From NCBI RefSeq assembly GCF_030445035.2, contig NC_080673.1, positions 38,498,365 through 38,562,364 of the forward strand: 64,000 nt of DNA. Direction: 5' to 3'. Numbering within the stretch: the stretch's first letter is position 1; each line of letters opens with the position of its first letter. This stretch comes from Dasypus novemcinctus (taxonomy: Eukaryota > Chordata > Mammalia > Cingulata > Dasypodidae). Shown in pieces: positions 12,098 to 25,564 of this stretch. The notes beneath the pieces are model-generated. The model saw only the letters and a list, made by a program, of their open reading frames with translations, did no database searches and had not been told where the DNA came from. Position numbers and translations under genes: made by a program.

Positions 12098-12865
12098 TGA
12101 AGCTGTGCTGTTCATATTTCTAGGCACTGGCCATGTGTGGCTATTTAAATTTAAATTTTATTTATGTAGAATTATAACTAACAGGAATGTAGAATGGTGC
12201 AGCCAGTATGGCAAGAAGTTTGGTGGTTCCTCAGAAAGTTAAACATAGAATTACCAGGTGGCCTGCCAATCCCACTTCTAGGTATATCTTGGAGAATTGA
12301 AAGCAAGGACTTAGACAGATGTTTATATACACCACTGTTCATAGAAGCATTATTCACAATAGCCAAAAGGAGGAAACAAACCAAGTGTCCATCAATAGAT
12401 GCATGGATAAAGAAAATGTGGTTCCTACATACAATAGAATATTATTCAACTGTAAGAAGAAATAAAGTTCTGAGACATGCTGTGCCATGGATGAACCTTG
12501 AAAACATTGTGCTGAGTAAAATAAGCAAGATGTATGAGGACAAATACTCTATGCTTTCATTTACATGAAATGTCTAGAAATAACAAATTCTTAGAGGCAG
12601 AAAGTAACTTAGAAATGACCAAGAGAGAAAAGGGAGAGTTGTTATTTGGTGGGTACAGACTCTTTGTAAATTGCGGAAATCTTTAAATAAAATTAATTTC
12701 GAAACAAAAGATTAAATTAGAAATTCACTTTCTCATTCATATTGGTCAAATTTGAAGTGCTTAATAGCCACATGTAGGTAATGATTACCATAGTGGACTT
12801 TACAAATTTAGAGCATTTCCAACATTGCAGAAATTTCAATGGTGCTTCACAACACTGCTCTGGTG
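12098..12865. mobile_element. hAT-type DNA transposon remnant, split by an L1 fragment
   Basis: The left piece (12,098-12,164) carries AGCTGTGCTGTTCATAT and a GGCCATGTGTGGCTATTTAAAT block. The right piece (12,713-12,865) carries AAGTGCTTAATAGCCACATG and ends near CACAACACTGCTCTGG. These are the two halves of an old non-autonomous hAT-Charlie-like element with related inverted ends. The L1 fragment between them landed later. The exact family name is uncertain. Confidence 0.5.
12165..12712 (+). mobile_element. L1 3'-end fragment (ORF2 terminus) nested in the hAT remnant
   Basis: The text GTAGAATGGTGCAGCCAGTA through AATAGAATATTATTCAACTG matches the end of mammalian L1 ORF2. It parallels 20,100-20,480 of the longer L1 in this window nearly step for step (IESKDLDRCLYTP, KCPSIDAWIKKMW). 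It is 5'-truncated, stops near the ORF2 terminus, and ends in an AATAAAATTAAT-type tail. Confidence 0.8.
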
Positions 12866-15800
12866 AGTGTCAGCAGTACAGATTTGGGTGAAGAAACTTC
12901 AAAAAGGAGCAGGCTCTTTGTAGGAGAAGATCTGATATTGAATTTTACCTCTGTCTTTAGATTTTTCTCATCATGATATTTCCACACTAGATCTTTTAGG
13001 GTTTTTTTCCCATATTCCTCTCCAATTGGAAAAGTAATTTTGATCATTGGCAAGCCATGCTACGATGTAACTAAGAGTTACAGAGGGGGGAATGTAAGAG
13101 AAGACGTACTTTTGCAGAATCGGACAATTGATGTTTTCTGCAGATTTAATTCTAAAAGTCTATCATGGTAGTAAGAACAGCGGGGCGTTATAGCCCCAGA
13201 TAACTCAAGATGGGATGGTCTGAGAGCCTGAAAAGTGATCATTCTTGGTTGCATTTTCCTTCCCATTATTTGGTTAACCTGTGGGGTAATGCTGGCTTTC
13301 ATGTTTGAGAATGGACAGGGATTTAAACAACCAGATTTGGAATTTCTCCTGGAATTTCTCACTTGTCTTTTTCTTTCTCCTTCTTATATACCTCCTTAGT
13401 CTGTGGTTTTGCTGCCCCTTTCAGCATGAAACCACTAAGGCCACAGCAAGCACAGACCGTCCAGCCAGGAGCCTTTATTGCCGTCTGGCTTCAGCAGACC
13501 CAGCAGAGTCCATGTGTTCCCATCTGAAATGGGTATTCTCATTTTTGACACCATTTAGTTTACTGCATGAAGGGGTTTCCACGAAAGCTGCGCTACAAAT
13601 AAGTCAGTTGAATCCGGCCCTGTTGTACTAGTGAAAGAAGCTGCTCACATGGAAATCTTTCATTTTAATCCCAGGGATTTCATAGTTAAATCCACATTTA
13701 TAAAAACTTTTCTTGTGCTTCCTAAAAGCAGTTGTAATATATTTCCTCTTCTATACAGTTGAGCATTCTTTCTTCATAAAAATATTCTTTTTATTTAATA
13801 AATCTCTAGAAGTCTTTTTGTTTGGTAATTTGAGACGGTATACGTCAACTTGAGAGGTGAAATTGTGAAACAAAACTGAGAAATCATTGACACTTTGACC
13901 TGGTATGGATTCTTGAGAAATGACCAAATGTATAAATGCAAGGGCTCCAAGATCTCTTCTTTGTGACCCGTAAGATGAGGGGCACAGCATGACTGAACAG
14001 CAATATCAACATAGCAGTTTACTGATAATGCACAGCAAATGATAAGGCACCCACATTTTTGCCCATAGGGAATCACTTTTAAATTAGAATCCAAGCAAGA
14101 ATTGAGTCATTCTCAGCAGAGGTTTAAAACACTCCTCTTTCCACATGGCTACAATATGCAGAGAGGAGACCTTGGCAGAGAAAAATCAGATGCATATAAC
14201 TGGTTGAGAGACTACAAGTTGCAGGTTCATGAGTTTCTTCCTTTAATAACTATAGCTGACAAGCAGCAGAGTAAAGGGAAGCAAAGTCATCTTCCTGGAA
14301 ATCAATTAATAAGTCATGATAAAGAGGAAGCATTTTAAACAGTCACCAGGTCTCAGCTTGATCATTTTCTCTTTTTTTGTGTGTGCAAGTGAACTTAATT
14401 CTCAAGTCTTATTTCTGCCTGTAGTGGAGAAAAGAGAATCTTGTCAATTTAACGAAACTTACTTTTTTCTGGTTTGAAATATAGTCTGCTCAGGATTTAC
14501 ATTTATTCAAGTAGAATTTCTCTGGGTCCTCTTCCTTCATATATACTCTTAGATGTAGGCACACCTCCTTCCTGCATCTGAGTTCTAGGACCTAACTATT
14601 TTTTCAGTATTCTGGCTCACGCCATCACAGGATCCTCTGTCAAAGTATCTTCTCCCAGAGCTCTAGGTAGGAACTGGGCATGGTCTTTAGATTCCCTAGT
14701 GTGTTTGGGGTTTCAATACCACATGACACAGGACTAAGACCCTGCTGTTGCTTTTGCAGCTGCTGCTGAGATTTGGAAGGAGGGTTGCTCTCTCCTATCG
14801 TGTCTTCTCCAGCCTTCACCAGTCAGCTGAGGCAGGGCTGCACTCTCCCTTCTGTGTAGAGGGAAACTGCACTCACAGCATTTTGTATTCTTCCTCTGGT
14901 TGTGATTTACAGCGTGAACTCACTGCCCTAAGTGCAACAGATTCTAGTTCTTTAAAAGCACAAATCATTGTCTCTCTTAACAAAGTCAGGCTCCTGCCAA
15001 TGAATGCCTTGCTTTCTAATCTGTTATTTTGCTGAGGGATTTACAAAATTTAATTTGGCACTTTAATTGATGCTTTTGTTCTAGGTCTTATCCTGCCTTC
15101 TCCTGGAAACAATGAATGCCCTTGTTTCTTTGGGTGGAGAGCCAGCCGAGGGGCAACCAAGAATTATTAGGAATCATGGGGAATGAAGAAACTATATTAG
15201 TTAAGAGATCAAATATAATGTTATAATAATGACAACTGAGATAGCCATCTGAAATTGAGCTTTTATTATTTGCCGAGCGCTGCACTGTTCTAACACCTCT
15301 CTTCACTTGTCTCATTTAATCCTCACAATGATCCTGTGAGGGACGCACCATCCCTGTCCTACTTTACAGACGAGGAAGCTGAGTCTTAGAAAGGGCTTGG
15401 CAAGGGCACAGCAGCGCTTAGCTGGGGACCGAGGAGAAGGGAACGTGAGCCTCTGCAATCTGTTCTCCTCGGAGCCCTTGTTCATCACCACCAACACACT
15501 TCCCTCCCTGGGTGGACTGAATATATTCCAAACTACAGAAGTAAAAAAAAACCCCAAATATATCAAAGCATTTTCATTATAGGGTGTTAACTCTTTCACA
15601 CTTTGAAAGGAAATACAAAATGATAAAATTGTACCACTGCGGTTCAAAAAGAAAAAGCTCCTCATTTTGGTTTCCTGAAGTTACATTACTATAATATGAA
15701 AGAAACAAACACCTGGTAAATGAAACTATTAACCGCATGTTGCAAATGGACAGTCTAGAGGCATATATAACTTGCAGAAGTTTGCCTAAGTCTGCAATAT

Positions 15801-17194
15801 TTTTAAAGCTAGCTACGTTATTAAGAAGGGCAGGTATTACTAGTTTGATCCACTCCCTATTATCTTATATTTAACTGAGTCACACATTTATATTACTTGC
15901 TAGTTTCCAGAGCTATTTGAGTTGCCGCTAATCTCACATATGATGATAGGTATAAAACCATAAAAACAATGTATTAGATCCTTGCAATTTGCAGGTACAA
16001 CTTTTGAAGTATGTGATCTGTGGTTCTTTTTAATTTTGTCAAGTATAGATTTTGAATCCTTCCCTTTGAGAAGCTGTCACTTGGGACCACTAGTGAATTA
16101 GCCTGTCAGCCACCCAGCACCCAAACCCCAAGTTTTGATCTCTAATGATGAAAGTTGACTCTTCTAAATAATTAGGGGTGAAATATATTCAGCAATGCAG
16201 GGATTCATAAGTGTCTTGGGTGCATAATTACCTACCACAGCCAAATAAAACAATCTAGAAAATGTAAAGGGGAAGGGCTACTAGGAGTTAACATATTGAA
16301 AGCAAAAACAAACAAAAAAAGTGACTCCGAAAAACAAGAAATATGTTAAAATAAGAAAAGACTGAAAAATTAAGAAAAAAAAGGAAATGTAGGAAATTCA
16401 GTCTGGGGATTTATTTTTATTTTAATTTTAGCAAGAAATATCTTCACACAGCTCAGCAGGTTCTGAGGGTCTAAATAGCCCTTGGCTTGTGCTTTGTGCA
16501 CCTCTGGAGTGCTTGTGCATGACATATAGTATTTCCCAGGTACTGGATTTTCTGCAGGTAACCAGAATATTCTGGGCACTCTAATGCAATGATGTTAAAC
16601 TATGGTTATGTGTACATTGACAGCAGGAAAAGGACCCCTACTGTGTGCTACTATATTTTCTTTCTTATTTGCAAGGGATTTATAATTCATAATTTTAATT
16701 TTCTAAACAAACACCTCCCTTTCCTCTGTCCCTTAATATCTTACTCTACTGAGGTTACACAGTTAGAATTGCCAAGCCCATTTTTAAACACTCCTATTTG
16801 TAATAGTTCCTGTAACTCTATATAAGGAGACACTTTCAGGGAATGCTTTTCCTACCAGTAGGCAGGAGGTGAAAACACTTAGGTCTGAATGATGCTGACA
16901 GCATATCAGGTGGAAGGGGTACCTCTCCCTGTCTGATGTGCCATTTGTTTCTGAACAAAGATGTGTAGGGTGGCTGGTTTTAGCACAAAGCAGAATCTAT
17001 GTGAATTAGAGAAGGCGAAGAAGGGTGAGTGGGACAATCATTTGAATTTCAGAGCTGTTACAGGCCCCTGGAACCTATAGGTCCTGTTTAAATGGAAAAG
17101 TGGTTTGAAGTTTTCCCAATATCTGTGTTATATGAGTTTAAATATTAATTCCATCCAAGGTTAATACTACAAAAACTACCTTGTGCATTAAAAA
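12866..17194. other. Intergenic stretch with one MIR, no gene
   Basis: I see no gene. The open frames here (up to 117 codons, for example on the reverse strand at 15,312-15,665) overlap the MIR at 15,250-15,425 or show no family signature. A 16,300-16,400 segment is A-rich. The rest looks like unique or deeply decayed sequence. Confidence 0.55.
15250..15425 (-). repeat. MIR SINE
   Basis: In reverse orientation the MIR core is clear: TTATTATTTGCCGAGCGCTG, then CATTTAATCCTCACAATGAT, then TTTACAGACGAGGAAGCTGA and a GGCAAGGGCACAGCAGC block. MIRs are ancient tRNA-derived SINEs mobilised by L2. Confidence 0.85.
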
Positions 17195-20100
17195 AAAAAA
17201 GAGGTTCACTAAATCAACTAGACCTAACAGAAACATCTAGAACACTGCGCTCAACAAAAACAGAATACACATTCTTCTCAGTGCACATGGATCATTCTCC
17301 AAGATAGACTGTATGTTGGGTCACAAAACAAGTCTCAATAAACTGAAAAAATATTGATATCATTCAATATATATATTCTGACCACAATGGAATGAAACTA
17401 GAAATCAATAACAGAGGGAGAAACGGACAATTCACAAATATGTAGAAAGTAAACAACATACTCTTAAACAACCAAATGGGTTAAAGAGGAAATCAGAAGT
17501 GAAATTAGGAAATATCGTAAGGAGAATGAAAATGAAAATATAACATAGCAAAGCTTATGGTATGCAACAATAGCAGTGCTGAAAGGTAAACATGAAGCTC
17601 TAAATGCTTACAGTGATGAAGAAGAAAGACTTAAAATCAGAGACCTAACCTCAAAACTGGAAGAACTAGGGGAAAAAGAGCAAACTAAACCCAAAGGAAG
17701 CAGAAGGAAGGAAATAACAAAGAACGGAGCAAAGATAAATGAAATATAAAACAATAGAGACAATTAACAAAATCAAAAGTTGGTTCTTTGAATAGATCAA
17801 TAAAATCAACAAACCCTAAGCTAGACAGACAAAGAAAAAAAGAGGGGATACAAATAACGAAAATCAGAAATGAAAAGGAGGAGGGAGGGGGACACATTAC
17901 TTCTCTCCCTACTGAAAGAAAAAGAACTATAAGTGGATACTATGAACATCTGTATGCCAAAACATTAAATAACATAGACAAAATGGGCAAATTCTTAGAA
18001 ACACACAAACTATCCATATTATATTCTCTTGTATTCTGAAGAATAAATGGAAGATCTCAACAAACCAATTACTGGTAAAGGGACTGAATCAGTCATCAAA
18101 AACCTCCAAACAAATAAAAACCCAGGACCAGATGGCTTCACAGAAGAATTCTATCAAATATTCCAAGAAGACTTAACTCCAATTCTCCCCAAACTCTCCC
18201 AAAAAATGGAAGAGGAGGGAATACTCCCTAACTCATGCTATAGGGCCAAGATCACCCTCATACCAAAGCTGGATAAAGATACTGCAAGAAAAGTATAAAC
18301 CAATATGTCTTATGAATATAGAAACAAAAATCCTCAAAAAATGCTAGCAAACCAAATCCAACAGGCTATTAAAAGAATTATACACCATATTTATATGGGA
18401 TTTATCCCTGGTATGCTAGGTTGATTCAACATGAGAAAATCAATTAATGTAATACACCACAGTAACAGAATAAGGGTGGAAAAAACCTACATGATCATCT
18501 CAATTGATGCAGAAAAGGCATTTGACAAAATATAGCATCCTTTCTTGATAAAAATACTTAGAACTCTAGGAATAGAAGGAAACTTCCTCAACGTTGTTAA
18601 GGGCATGTATGAAAGCCCACAGTTAACATCCTACTTATTCTTAAAAGACTGAAAACTTTCCTTTTAGAATCAGGAACAAGACAAGGATGCCCTGTCACCA
18701 CTGTTATTCAATATTGTTCTGGAAGTTCTTGCCAGAGCAATTAGTCAAGAAAAAGAAATAAAAAGGCATCCAATTTGGAAAGGGAGAAGTAAAATATTCT
18801 CTATTTGCAGATGATATGATCCTATATACAGGAAATTCTGAAAAATCCACAACAAAGCCCCTGGAGTTAATAAATGAATTCAGCAAAGTGGCAGAATACA
18901 AAATCAACACACAAAAATCAGTAGTGTGTCTATACGCAAGCAATGAATAATTGGAAGAAGAAATTAAGAAAAATAATTCCATTCATAACAACAACTAAAA
19001 GAATCAAATATCTAAGAATAAATCTAACCAAGGATGTAAAGGACTTGCACACAGAAAACTATAAAGCATTGCTAAAAGGAATCAAAGAAGACCTAAATAA
19101 ATGGAAGGACATTTCATGTTTATGGATTGGAAGACTAAATATCATTAAGATGCCACTATGACTAGAAGCAATTTATAGAGTCAATGCAATTCCAATAAAA
19201 ATTCCAACAATCTTCTTTGAAGAAATAGAAAAGTCAATCATCAAATTTATATGGAAGCGTTAAGGGCCCTGAATAACTAAAGCTATCTTGAAAAAGAAGA
19301 GTGATATTGGAGGACTCACACTTCCAAATCTTAAATCTTATTAAAAGTCACCATAATTAAAACAACATGGTACTGGCACAAAAACAGACATATAGACCAA
19401 TAGAATAGAATTGAGATCTCAGAAAGCAATCCTCACATTTATGGCCAACTGATTTTTGACAAGGTGGCAAAGATCACTCAATTGGGAAAGAATAGTCTAT
19501 TTAACAAATGGGTGTTGGGAAAACTGGATCTCCATTTGCAAAAAAAGGAGGAACACTACCTCACAGTATATATAAAAATCAACTCAAAATGGATCAAAGA
19601 CTTTAATATAAGAGCTAGAACTATAAAACTCCTAGAATAAAACATAGGGAAGCAGCTTCAGAACCTTGTGTTAGGAAACGGGTTCTTATACTTTATACCC
19701 CAAGCCACAAGCAACAAATGAAAAAATCGGTAAGTGGGATCTCAAAAAATTAAAACCTTTTGTTCTTCTAAAGAATTTATCATCTAAGTAAAATGACAAC
19801 CTACAAAATGGGAGAAAATATATTATAGATTAGTATCTATAATATAAAAAGAAATCCTTCAACTTACCAAAAAAAGACAACCCAATTACAAAATGAGCAA
19901 GACTTGAACAGACATCTCCCCAAAGAAGATATAAAAATGGCCAGAAGCACATGAAAAGATGCTTAACATCATTAGCGATCAAGGAAATGCAAATCAAAAT
20001 CACAATAAGATACCATTTGACACTCATTAGAAAGACTGTTAATAGAAAAATGTGAAAAGAGAAGGTGTGGAGAAATAAGAACACTCATTCATTGCTGTTA

Positions 20101-20965
20101 GCAATGTAAGATGGCATAGCCACTTGTGGAAGACAGTTTGGAGTTTCCTCAGAAAGTTAAGTATAGAACCACCATATGACCCTGCAGTCCCACTATGAGA
20201 TATATACCCCAGAGAATTGAAGGCAGGAACTCAAACAGATATTTGTGCACTGGTGTTCATAACAGCATTATTCACAGTTGCCAAAAGATGGAAGCAACCC
20301 AAGGGAATATCAAGCAATGAATGAATAAACAAAATATGGTATATACCTACAATGGAATATTATTCAGCCACATAAAGGAATGAAGTCTTGATACATGCAA
20401 CAACATGGATGAAACTTGAAGACATCATGTTAAGTGAAATACGCCAGACACAAAAAGAAAAGTATTTGTATGTTTTCACTGATATGAAATAATTAGAATA
20501 AGCAAACTCATAGACTCAGAGTCTAGAATATAGCTTATGATGGAACAGGACATGGCTAGGGAATGGGAAGTTAAGGCTTAAAATGTACAGGGTACCTATT
20601 TGGAATGATGGAAATGTTTTGGTAATGGATGGTGGTGATGGTAGCACTGCATTGTGAATGCAATTAACGGCATTGAAATAAATATTTGAATATGATTAAA
20701 AGAGGGTAAAGTTAGATTGTATACATGGTAACAGAATAAAAAAATTTTAAAACTCCATGTAAATACTTTACAGAAACAGTGAACCCTAAGTTAAACCATG
20801 GACTTTAATTACTAGTACAATGATAAAAATGTGCTATCATCACTTGTAACAAATGTTCCTCAGCAATGCAAGTTATTAGTGCTTGGGTGGTACATAGAAA
20901 TCCTATTTTTTGAGCATGATTGTACTGTAAACCACAACTTCTCTAATAAAAAACACAGAGGTTGG
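17195..20965 (+). mobile_element. 5'-truncated L1 retrotransposon
   Basis: The copy starts after an A-run within the endonuclease part of ORF2. It continues through reverse transcriptase and the C-terminal region to a typical L1 3' UTR (GTAGCACTGCATTGTGAATG near 20,641, GTAACAAATGTTCCTCAGCA near 20,845) and ends near 20,960. About 3.8 kb of the normal 6-7 kb is present. Numerous stops make it inactive. It is intergenic, about 18 kb upstream of the DCHS2 exon, in the same orientation. Confidence 0.9.
17200..20480 (+). pseudogene. L1 ORF2 remnant (endonuclease C-terminus, reverse transcriptase, C-terminal region)
   Basis: ORF2 encodes the endonuclease and reverse transcriptase used for target-primed integration. 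Visible pieces in order: SDHNGMKLEIN of the endonuclease near 17,375; [16 protein letters not shown] of the fingers near 18,110; the catalytic FADDMILYT at 18,804-18,830; [10 protein letters not shown] of the thumb near 19,130; NGIKTDI- and WIKDFNIRARTIKL-like text; and the C-terminal end near 20,480. At least several frameshifts and stops interrupt the frame, for instance at the start of the palm. Confidence 0.85.
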
Positions 20966-21589
20966 TTAACATGGGGGAGGGGGTTGAGGACTTGCTACTT
21001 TGTCCTTGGGTTGTGTGGATATTGTACTGGGAATTTTATCTGGATGGTAAGTGGCTAAATGTGGAAAATGAGCATTGCAGATGAACATCTTGTGGTCAGA
21101 AATGAAAACCCATCCAGGCACAAGACTCCAGTAGATCTCTCTTGTATGTACTCTTGGCCGCCAATTTCCATCATCTGGATAGAGCATCACTGACCTTCTG
21201 GAGCTAAATCATCCTCACCTCTTTGGCTTTGTAGTTTCCTACTTATTTGTTTTGTATGATAGTTTATTTTAGTTTTCAGTTCTACTAGGCAACAAATATT
21301 TGTGTTTAGTCCTGGAGTCTGCACTAAAGAAAATCTCAAAATTTGTTAACACCCCAAGTGGGAATATTTTATTAAGAATAGACAACCTTAGAAGAATCCC
21401 TTGTGTATCCAGAATTGCATTGTGATATAATACCAGTAAAAAGCAGCAAGACAACTTAGGTAAGGGGAGCAGATATATGAATGGCATGGCAGAGTGAGAG
21501 AGAAGGAAGTACCTGGATGAAGGCATTTCTTACAGCATTTCTCTCTCTCTCTGGCTCCTCCTACTTCTGGCTCCTTCCATGTCCAATTT

Positions 21590-21770
21590 CCTTTGCTTAG
21601 AAGGACTACAGCCATATTGAGTTAAGGTTCACCCTCATTCGGTTTGGACATACCTTAACTAATAATCTTCAAAGGTCCTTTTTATAAATGCATACACATC
21701 CAAAGGTCCTGGGGTTAGGACTTGAACATGTCTTGTGGGAGAGATAATTAAATCCCCAACACTGTGAGTG
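21590..21770 (-). repeat. MaLR-type LTR fragment
   Basis: In reverse orientation the segment has the order seen in MLT1/MST LTRs: an AAGGACTACAGCCATATTGA block, CACCCTCATTC, ACCTTAACTAATAATCTTCA and a CTGGGGTTAGGACTTGAACA block. The match is partial and diverged. Confidence 0.5.
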
Positions 21771-22461
21771 TGAACTACAAAGTAAAGATGCCCAATATTG
21801 CACTTTTTTTCAATTTTGTTCTGTCACAGAACCCAGTTCATCTTTTCAACAACCCAAAAACCAAAATCATTTTTAAGATCAGTTATTTTAAAGCCCACAT
21901 CTCTGCTTGACCATGCCTCATCTTTTCCATTTTCATACTTTATCATAATAATGATGGACAGAGGCATTATAAAATATGTAAAGAGAGCAACTAAGCCAGG
22001 TAGCCATCCCAGCGTTTGGCTGTCTGGTCAGTCAGCCAATCGTTTCAGTGATGAATCCACTTAGAATTACTTTCCAATATTGATTTATTTATAGGGCATG
22101 AACTGGTAATTAGTTATTGACTCTGTGAAAAACAAACTATAAAGTATTTTTCCATGATGTCACATGATATACATGAGCTTTAGAATGACCAATGATTTTT
22201 TGAAACATCTTAGTCTATTCCTAAGTACAAAATCCCCAGTGGCTACTCTTTTGGTTATGAGAAACCCAGGTCTGAGTCATTTGAAAACAATTATTCTAGA
22301 AACAGACTGGCCCGTTTTAGAAATAAGCTGGTATGCATGGTGAAATAATAGCTGAGAAATAGTCAAGAGAGGGAAAGGAAAGAGTCAGACAAAGCTCTTT
22401 TTCTAAAGCCAGTATCGAAAAGAGTTTGTGAAGTTATAAATTTTATGTTTACTTTATGTCT

Positions 22462-23356
22462 TGTGGTGGACTGAATTTGCGTACCCCAGTTTAGACACAT
22501 TCTTGGTCTTGGTCTGCATTCTGGTGGGTGTGGACCTATTGTAAACAAGATTTCTTCAAGTGTTATTCAATGGAGGAATAGAGTGTGGATTAGAGTGGAC
22601 TTACTGGTGTTCTGCTGGGGAACCATTGTGATTAGTAAGGGAAGAAGTTGTAGTAGTGAAGAGGAGTGGGTGGCCACAGTGGCTGCTGATGGTCGGATGA
22701 GGGAAGAACAGATATGGTGTGGGGGCATTTTCGGGATTTGGAGTTGTCCTAGGTGATACTGCAGGGATGGATGCTGGATGTTGTGTGTCCTGTCATGGCC
22801 CTCTGGGTGGACAGGGGGAGAGTGTGGACTACAATGTGGACCACTGTCCATGTGCTGCAGCAGTTCTCCAGAATGTATTCGTCGGGTGTAGTGGATGTTT
22901 CACAATGATGGAAGAGTTTGTTGATGTGGGAGGGGTGGCGTGGGTGGGGTGGGAGGTATATGGAGACCTCGTATTTTTTGAATGTAACATTTAAAAGAAA
23001 ATAAAGAACTAAAATAAAGGGGGAAAAATATGTTACTTTAGTTAAGGGGTGGCCTGGCTGAATCAGTTTTGGCTTTAATCCAGTTTACTGGAGCCCTTTA
23101 TAGGCAGAGTGAAAGCAGGAAAGAGACAGAGGCCAGGAGAGCCGACCATGTACTTTGCCATGTGACAGAAAAGCCAAGGACCAAGGATTGCCAGCAACCA
23201 GCCCCCGAACACCACTATCTTTGGGAAGAAAGTATAACCTTTCTGATGCCTCAATTTTGGACTTCTCTTATCCTCAAAACTATGAGCCAATAAATTCCCA
23301 TTGTTTAAGCAAACCCATTGTATGTTGTTTGTTTTAGCAGCTGGGAAACTAAAACA
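22462..23356 (+). mobile_element. MaLR-type LTR interrupted by an L1 tail
   Basis: The LTR begins TGTGGTGGACTGAATTTGCG and ends AGCAGCTGGGAAACTAAAACA, with TG...CA termini. Before the end lies the MaLR-type polyadenylation region (GAGCCAATAAATTCCCATTG). The LTR parts are 22,462-22,566 and about 23,011-23,356. The central 440 bases are an unrelated insertion. It looks like a solo LTR of the ERVL-MaLR class. Confidence 0.75.
22567..23010 (+). mobile_element. L1-type 3' end nested in the MaLR LTR
   Basis: The insert runs from AGAGTGTGGATTAGAGTGG to a GGTATATGGAGACCTCGTAT block, GAATGTAACATTT and an A-rich tail. It parallels the 3' 430 bases of the copy at 9,130-10,665 (GGGGGCATTTT, AGTTGTCCTA, GATACTGCAGGGA). 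It lies inside the LTR, so it inserted after the LTR. The target duplication is too decayed to call with certainty. Confidence 0.7.
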
Positions 23357-24214
23357 AGTACCTTACACTCTCTAATATTTTTTTAAGCCAGCTTAAAATG
23401 AGCAGGTTACAAGGTTTTGCTGACTCTTGGGTAATCAAGATTATAGAATATGTCAATGTTTCAAGGTGAACTTGACATTTCCAAATAAAATGATATGATT
23501 TCCAAAATATTAGAAATACATTTTCCTCCACTTTAAAAGTTGTCACCTTATTGATTATCCATTTACTCATTTATTTTTCTAATAAATAGTTCTTGAAGTC
23601 TTTTTACATGTTCTGTTTTGGGGTTACATTGGCAAATACATTGCTGCCCTTATAGAGCTTACAGTCATGACCTGGAACTCATATTAGTTCCTTAAAAGAA
23701 AAGCCTTTAAAAAGTCCTCTGGTCTAATAAAAGGCATGCATGTGCTAATGGCTTAAATGAATGTGTCCTTCAAGATCCCTGTATAATCTGGTTAAGGGAA
23801 ATCAATAGAACTCTACAAAATAGAGTCTCTAAAAGCAGAGTTTTGTAGTTTAGAGTTTTTAGTGGTAACTAAGTGGCTGTTAATTTTAAGGCCTGGAAGA
23901 GCAAATGCAAGAGAATCTCTGCAGTTCTTTTATATATATTTTTAAAAGTATTAAAGGGAGGATCACTTTGCTTTCTACCTCCTTCTGTGATCACAAGATG
24001 GCAGTGTTTCTGAGCTTTCTTTGCTGTGGTCCTAATTTGACTTAAAATGAAATTAAACAGAATTGCTGCAGGGAAGTCAGAATAAATAAAATGGAAGACC
24101 TTAGCATGTGAAATAAAACCAACCATCAAATAAAGATAAGCTGGTTGTTCTTTTTGTTTAGGAGTTTGCTTTCCTGGAGGAGTGAGCTTATGCCTGGGTC
24201 TTGAATGTATTGTT

Positions 24215-24860
24215 TTTAGTAACAGCTTTGTTGAGATATAATTCATATACCATACGATTCACCTGTACACATGTACAGTTCAGTGGTTATTAGCATATTC
24301 ACAGAGTTGTGCAGCCATCAGCACAATCAATTTTAGAACATTTCATCACCCCAAAAAGAAATCCTGTACTTAATACCAACCATTCTCCATTTCCCTCTTC
24401 CCCTAGTCCCTGGCAACCACCAATCTCCTTTTGGTTTCTATGGATTTGCAATTCTGGATATTTCATATAAACAGAATCATACAATATGTGGTCTGTATGA
24501 CCATTTTTAAAAGGTCATTTTAATCATATTGATAAAATTTTGTATCACAATCTTTTTTACTGAGTCTGTTATGAGCATTTACCATATTATTATGTAATCT
24601 TTATCACTATCATTTTTAATCAACATAATCACTGCAACATAATATGATCATTCTCCTATTATTAGATATTTAAGATATTTCCAAATTTCTGTAATTATAA
24701 AATATTTCTGACACAAACACAAAGGTTTTTAAAAAATCTATATTTAAGATTACTAAATTAAGGTAGACTCCTAAAAATGGAATTACTGGGTCAAATTTTC
24801 ATTAACAATTTTTGCTTGTATATATAAAGTACACAACCTGACCAGTCACAAACCACTCCT
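24215..24860 (-). mobile_element. Old L1 3' fragment, antisense
   Basis: The run AACAGCTTTGTTGAGATATA, CACAGAGTTGTGCAGCCATC, CACAATCAATTTTAGAACAT and CATCACCCCAAAAAGAAATC is the reverse strand of an old L1M-type 3' UTR. The later TCCTAAAAATGGAATTACTGG block corresponds to the region just upstream of the ORF2 end. It is diverged, consistent with an ancient insertion. Confidence 0.75.
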
Positions 24861-25109
24861 CAAAGATACAGATTTTCATGCACAAATATTTTTCCCAACA
24901 ATTTTTATAATATCTTCATAACAAAACTAGCAGAAAACTAAATAATGGAATGAATTGAACAATGATAATCCATATACCCATAATTGAGATTCTACAATTA
25001 ATATTTTATTATGTTGGTATTATTGCATTTATATATATATTTTAAAGCTTACAACTAAACAGACTTTTCTGGAACTCTAGAAAGACTAGAGCTGGTAGGT
25101 CCTTGGGAG

Positions 25110-25330
25110 GAAAGGAGAGCAATGAGACAGGGAAGTGAACTGTTGGTAATAAGGGCGATGCCTATTGGACTAAGGACGCTTGATTCTATCCCTGAGACAA
25201 TGGGAGTCACTGAAGAATTTCAAAACAAGGGGATTAAATGATCAGATGGTGCTTTGGAAAGATAACTATGGCAGAATTTTATAGGTTGACAGTGGGGAAA
25301 GGGGCATGTTTTGATACTGGAGACAGGCCA
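25110..25330 (-). repeat. Probable L2 fragment
   Basis: Phrases such as GGGAGTCACTGAAGAATTTC, AAGGGGATTAAATGATCAGA and TGGCAGAATTTTATAGGTTG follow the reverse-strand body of L2 (ancient CR1-clade LINE). The fragment is strongly diverged. Confidence 0.4.
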
Positions 25331-25564
25331 GCTTGTCAAGTTTTAATGGCTGCTAAATATAATTAATTTAAAGGAAATGACAGAGAGATGGAGGGGAGGG
25401 AAGAGATTTGAACCATGTTTAAAGTGTAGTCAGTAGAACTCAGTGATTGTTTTGGGTTCAGCGGTCAAGAGAGAGGGAGAAGAGATGGTTCCTGAATGGG
25501 TGACTGGGCGGATAGTCACATTATTATAACTAAAGGAATCAAATCAGAGAGAGAAAAAAGTTTA

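Larger units (their letters stand above)
20966..24214. other. Intergenic stretch with two MaLR LTRs, no gene
   Basis: Outside the LTRs and the nested L1 tail described separately, no coding region is supported. Segments 21,780-22,460 and 23,360-24,210 show no recognisable feature. Confidence 0.5.
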
